Shown in pieces: positions 59,535 to 64,000 of a stretch of 64,000 nucleotides of DNA (its first letter is position 1; each line of letters opens with the position of its first letter). Source of the stretch: Pithys albifrons albifrons (Eukaryota > Chordata > Aves > Passeriformes > Thamnophilidae). Position numbers and translations under genes: made by a program. The DNA is taken from assembly GCF_047495875.1 (NCBI RefSeq), contig NC_092461.1, positions 96,044,431 through 96,108,430 on the forward strand, written 5' to 3'. Below the pieces are notes generated by a model, which ran no database searches, was not told where the DNA came from, and saw only the letters and a list, made by a program, of their open reading frames with translations.

Positions 59535-60983
59535 ATGAGTCTAACAGAATTTCAGGAATGTGTGAGAAAGAGTTCAGTAACCTCCAGATACCACCTAAAA
59601 TGTGAGAAACAAGGGAACTCATTTAACTTACATAACTCTACAACAATCTACAAAATACACAGTAAAATCCTTAGGCATCAATACCATAACTGATTAACTA
59701 TGCTACTTATTGAAGTGAGTAGCAGTGAGTTCAGAATAGCTCAGTAGTATTATTAAAAGCACTGTTTGTATAGGCCTTAATATGGGCAGGGCCTAGAGGA
59801 AGGTGGATTCATTCATTTCAACATTAGGACATTTCACTGGTATCTAGGCACAATTTAGGAAAAGATTTTCAGTCAGTCAATAATGAGGTTTCATGTCTTT
59901 GTATTGCAGTCAGTGTTTGACACACCAACATCTGTGCTTGCAATATGCACTGATTAATCCGTGACTCTTGAGATTTAAACCGTCATTCTCAGAGTTGCCT
60001 TTTTACTGTGAAATCAACCTAAGAAAAAAAGGGCATTTCCCTTAAACTGCAAAAAATTTAAAAATGCACTATGTTTCATACTGCCACAGAGAATAAACTG
60101 AAGCCCCATGAACAATTTGATCAGAGGACAATGTGATGATACTGCCTATGAGAAGCTCACAAGGACAAATTCATTCCTCTGAACAACTTCCCTTTCAATT
60201 CTATTGACTCTTAATCTTTGTTGAAATTTGCCTTGAAAATTACACTTTCTAACAGAGACTGGCTTACTGCAACCTTCATGTAACATATACAGAGTACAAA
60301 TATTTTATCTCTGTCTTTTAGCATTGTGCTCAAGTTGAATCCATCTATGGTGCATATAAACTCTTTGTCTAAAAACACGAGATAGTCACAATAAAAGGAT
60401 TCATAACTCTTCTAGTGAAAGAGATGAGCAAGGGAAATGGATGCATAAATCTCAGCTTTACATTTTTATCCAATGGCTGCTTATCTTCAAATTATCAGTC
60501 AATCCCTGAAGTAACTCTCAGAAACCCTTATGTATCTTGATCACTGCTGCACAGGCATCTCCCCTCTGACTCAGTGATCCTCTTTACCACAGTAACATAT
60601 CTGCAACAAGAGGAATTAGACATCTGACAACCCAGACTGACAATATCTTGTGCTGAGATGTGCAGGTTGAGATATTCAATGTAAAGGAAGTTTTACTTCC
60701 TGGCAAAACCTAACCACTGACCTACCAGACTAAGATGACATTAATATTGCCTTAAGTCCTGTCTTTATTAAGGGAAAACTCTCTGTAAGTTTACAGGATC
60801 CAAGACAATGCAAGTACCCAAACAGTAGAGCTTTCTAAGTAGTGAACTTATGTAGATGCTCCCTGACAGCCTCAGAGAAAGTATCTTTTTCAAATATGCT
60901 TCTTCTCAACCTTACTAGAAAGGCAATCAATTTGCAGTTTCCATAATGTGCACAGAGTCTAAGTACCATACTCAGGACTCCTA

Positions 60984-61173
60984 ATTCCACTTCCCAATAA
61001 ACAAGTCCTTGCTAGTCTATTTATAAGTAACCTGTACACAACTGGCATAGTATAGGGCATAGTATTCAAACCCAGACTATTCCACTTCCCAATAAACAAG
61101 TCCTTGCTAGTCTATTTATAAGTAACCTGCACACAACTGGCATAGAATAGGGCATAGTATTCAATCCCAGACT
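60984..61173. repeat. Tandem duplication, 95-bp unit, two copies
   Basis: ATTCCACTTCCCAATAAACA starts copy 1 at 60984 and copy 2 at 61079. The copies differ at three positions that I can see (T/C, T/A, A/T). It is a recent local duplication and carries no gene. Confidence 0.95.
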
Positions 61174-61560
61174 ATTATCTGTTATACTGAGGGGGTTTTG
61201 TTTGCTAAACCTCATTCTGCAAATACTAAAAAGTCCATTTCTAGATGCAACATTCTGTTAATATATACTGTTACCACAAGGGCAGGTAAAATTATCATTT
61301 AGTAAAGATTCTTACTAAATATAAATGCCTTCTCTACAAGTTTTCCACAGAATCTGTATTCAAACTGAATTTATTATGTTTAGTTTTGTATGTCAGTGAT
61401 ATGCAGTTACATTAGAACACTACTGAAGTTCCTAAATACTTCACTGTGTCTTCCATTCACGTGTAAAATCTGTAACTTGCATCACAATCCAGGAGGTTGA
61501 GCTCCAAGAATATTTCCCCATTATAAAGACAGATTCTGTTTTTGTCTTTATACCAGTGTC

Positions 61561-61563
<3 letters not shown>

Positions 61564-61614
<51 letters not shown>

Positions 61615-61630
61615 TATACACACACACAAA
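61564..61630. repeat. (CA)n microsatellite
   Basis: About 23 uninterrupted CA units (61564-61610) are followed by ACATATA and a further short CA run. Confidence 0.97.
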
Positions 61631-63937
61631 AAGACTCAATTTCTAGACAAAAATATCTTCTAATTGTGTGATTCATGGGAATCAGTCCGGGGGTTAAACA
61701 TATGTAAACAAGATAGTCTATCAATGCTATGTATCTACTAGCTCAGCCTTATCAATAATCAGCCTGCCAACACTGCTTCCAAAATTTCTTTTACAGTGCA
61801 CCAATAGATGTATAACAAGGGAGGCAAGATTTTTTTTTTCTCCTTACTTAGGAGAAAAACTCCATGAAGTGAAAAATGAAAAGGTTACCCACTTCCAAAA
61901 CCTTCATTAAATGAACAGACCCAAAGGTCTTGGATGATGAATAGCTCATTTTTTGATCTCATTACCTGGCATGTACATCTATGAAGTGACTAGAAACTAA
62001 GAAATTGTAGTCCACAATCTTTACAGAGTACTGCTAGAGACTGGCACACACTCTACATCTACTTAGTTTAGGGCCTATAACAATGTAGCATGAAAAATAA
62101 TTAAGAAAAAACCCCACAGAACTAATTCCTTGAAAGCACAGCAAGGAACCTTTGTTTTCAAAGGAGATCCTTCCCTTACTAAGCCAAAATCACACTTCAG
62201 GATGGTCTTTATACATGTGCACGTTCACTAGTTGAAAGGTTGACAGTGCTATAAAAATGACCTCCCATGTAAACAGGCTCAGGACATAACATGGTGGAAG
62301 TGCAAATTTAATATGTGTGAAGATGTAAAGGAAGTTCAAGGCTACAGCATATTCCAGAACACAGTCCAATTATAAACATGTTTTAATTGCATAAGGTCAA
62401 TATATATAGGAATACTTTTATCACTCAGACTGCAAAAAAGCAAATAATATCCTTCAGTTCTGCTCTGAAATATTATATGAAGACAATTTCTCCACATTTT
62501 TATAATTTTCCTTTTTTTTCCCCCTTTCTAAATGTCAAGGGACTCTTCCTCATTTCTGTTCTCTTTTGCACACAAAATCTTACTTTTAAGCTTCTCCTGT
62601 AACCCATTATCACCTGTTATGCTTCTCAAACCAAATACACAGTACTGTAAGATCCTTGACCCTGTACACTATCACTTAATCCACAGAGAGAATAAGTCCC
62701 TCCTAAACTTACCCTTACCTGAGTCAAAGAGGTCCTTATACTTAGCCAAGCCCTAAGAAAAACGAAAAAAAAAAATTTCTTTTACTTCACATGAACAGTA
62801 GCACTCAAACTCACTTATATCAGCCTTATTAGGAAATAGTGTAAGTATCTGAAAGAAATATAACTACTTGAATCTTCATGTTATTAGACTAAGAAAAATA
62901 GGAAAAGGATGGAGGTATTTCTAGACTGCACCCCTGTGCATATTCACTTAGTGTAGATATTACGCAATGAAGAAATAGTATGAAAGATTCAGAAAAAAGA
63001 TAGCTGTGACCAGTGCATTTTCATATGACAGCAAATAGCAAACCTTTCCTATTTAGCCCCTCTTCAGGTGTAGTAGAAGGTTCTGACGATAATTATCAAT
63101 TTCTATTTCTATTTGTGGCAAAACTACACTGACTTTCTGCATATACAGAATTTTGGTATGTCATAAACACAGAATTATACTTTCAGTTATAAAATGGTCT
63201 ATTTTCTAATGATGTAAAAAATTGGTAATTATCACTAAATATCAATTCATTAAATGAAAAAATTATTTTTCATTATAGGTTAAAAATAATAATAATCATA
63301 AAAAAGCCATTATCTTCACTTTAGAATTACTAAGCTCTATATTAACAAATGGCCTTAGAACAAAACAACATAATCCCTGAAACAGCATGACTGCAACCCA
63401 CTTTAGAGTCATAATTCACATGAGAACCACAGAACAAGGCACCCTGACTGTACTGAAACAGAGCTATTTCTACTCCTCTCTGTCTCCATAGCTCATTCAG
63501 AGTGCTTCCTTGTCTCTTGTTATCCCAATCACTTTGCCCATGCTTTGGAAAGTGGAACACTATCAAATTTGACATTGCTGCAGGCCCCCTTAACAGAGCA
63601 GAACATCAGCAAGAAAATGATTGTGTATGGTCTGTGAATTGAATATATTCCTACAGGCTCAATTCTGAAATGAAATTATCATGTTTAACTCACTCCCTCC
63701 ACCAACTGAAACATAAGAGCCATTTTGAGTAGCTGGAGGGCTTGCTGAGAGCTCTGCTTGAAAAGCACCAGAGTATGTGTGCATACACAAAAATGTGTCA
63801 GGATTACTAACCATATAAACATAAGTTTTAATAATGAAAATACAATCTGCAGGAAAGATGACAGTGCTTGCTTTCATGAGAGAAAAGTCACAAATATCAA
63901 CTTGTATAGAAATTCACTGTGAATCTATGAAGAAAAA

Positions 63938-64000
63938 GATATCTAAAAGATATATCTAAAAGATCACATATATCTAAAAGAGCACATATATCTAAAAGAT
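63938..64000. repeat. 18-bp minisatellite running off the window end
   Basis: The core ATATCTAAAAGA occurs four times (near 63939, 63951, 63968 and 63988), mostly spaced by CACAT or GCACAT to give a unit of about 18 bp. It continues past the window edge, so the full size is unknown. Confidence 0.85.

Larger units (their letters stand above)
59535..63930. other. Gene-free AT-rich segment
   Basis: No gene or transposon recognised. It contains a 95-bp tandem duplication at 60984-61173 and a (CA)n microsatellite at 61564-61630. Confidence 0.5.

Noticed and set aside
61441..61639. Cys/Val-rich reverse frames
   Set aside because: These are translations of the (CA)n microsatellite.
59198..64000. 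CRISPR-like arrays at the tandem repeats
   Set aside because: The units are simple-sequence or directly adjacent duplicates without unique spacers, in a vertebrate genome.

Overview
The window looks like avian nuclear DNA, probably a gene-poor intergenic or large-intron region of a neoavian, possibly songbird, genome. The evidence is the repeat content. There are many CR1 LINE fragments, several ending in the bird-typical ATTCTATGA tail. There are at least eight solo LTRs with short target-site duplications (TSDs), several of them of an ERVL-like type. The background is AT-rich, with A/C-rich low-complexity tracts and microsatellites. I found no credible host protein-coding gene. Open reading frames are short, lack recognisable domains, and where they are longest they lie inside retrotransposons. 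Introns or regulatory DNA of a distant gene cannot be excluded.

Layout. 1-10.8 kb: mostly unassigned AT-rich DNA with two LTR-like segments (about 3.9-4.6 kb and 7.57-8.09 kb). 10.8-13.1 kb: a reverse-strand CR1 split by a 460-bp LTR with TGTAGG/CCTACA ends and a near-perfect 6-bp TSD, then a separate 627-bp LTR (family E/F). 18.7-21.6 kb: a three-layer nest. An old reverse-strand CR1 is interrupted by a forward CR1, which is itself interrupted by an LTR-like insert. 26.3-30.1 kb: a long, decayed forward CR1 with endonuclease and reverse transcriptase remnants, split by a younger CR1 in the same orientation. 33.8-34.15 kb and 56.8-57.1 kb: two related SINE-like elements. Both carry a 5S rRNA-derived module and one has an extra tRNA-Gln-like head; each is flanked by a perfect 9-10 bp TSD. 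37.7-45.6 kb: AT-rich and almost featureless. 45.7-59.5 kb: a cluster of LTRs, including a nearly identical pair in inverted orientation. 59.5-64 kb: simple repeats, a 95-bp tandem duplication and the start of a minisatellite at the window edge.

No set of genes works together here. The region is a record of retrotransposition. The most notable content is the 5S/tRNA-headed SINE pair, which resembles neither CR1 nor an LTR element in its duplications and tail. Next come the nested insertions and the inverted LTR pair, which could fold into double-stranded RNA if transcribed. Boundaries and family assignments were made by eye. Family names need a repeat-library search.
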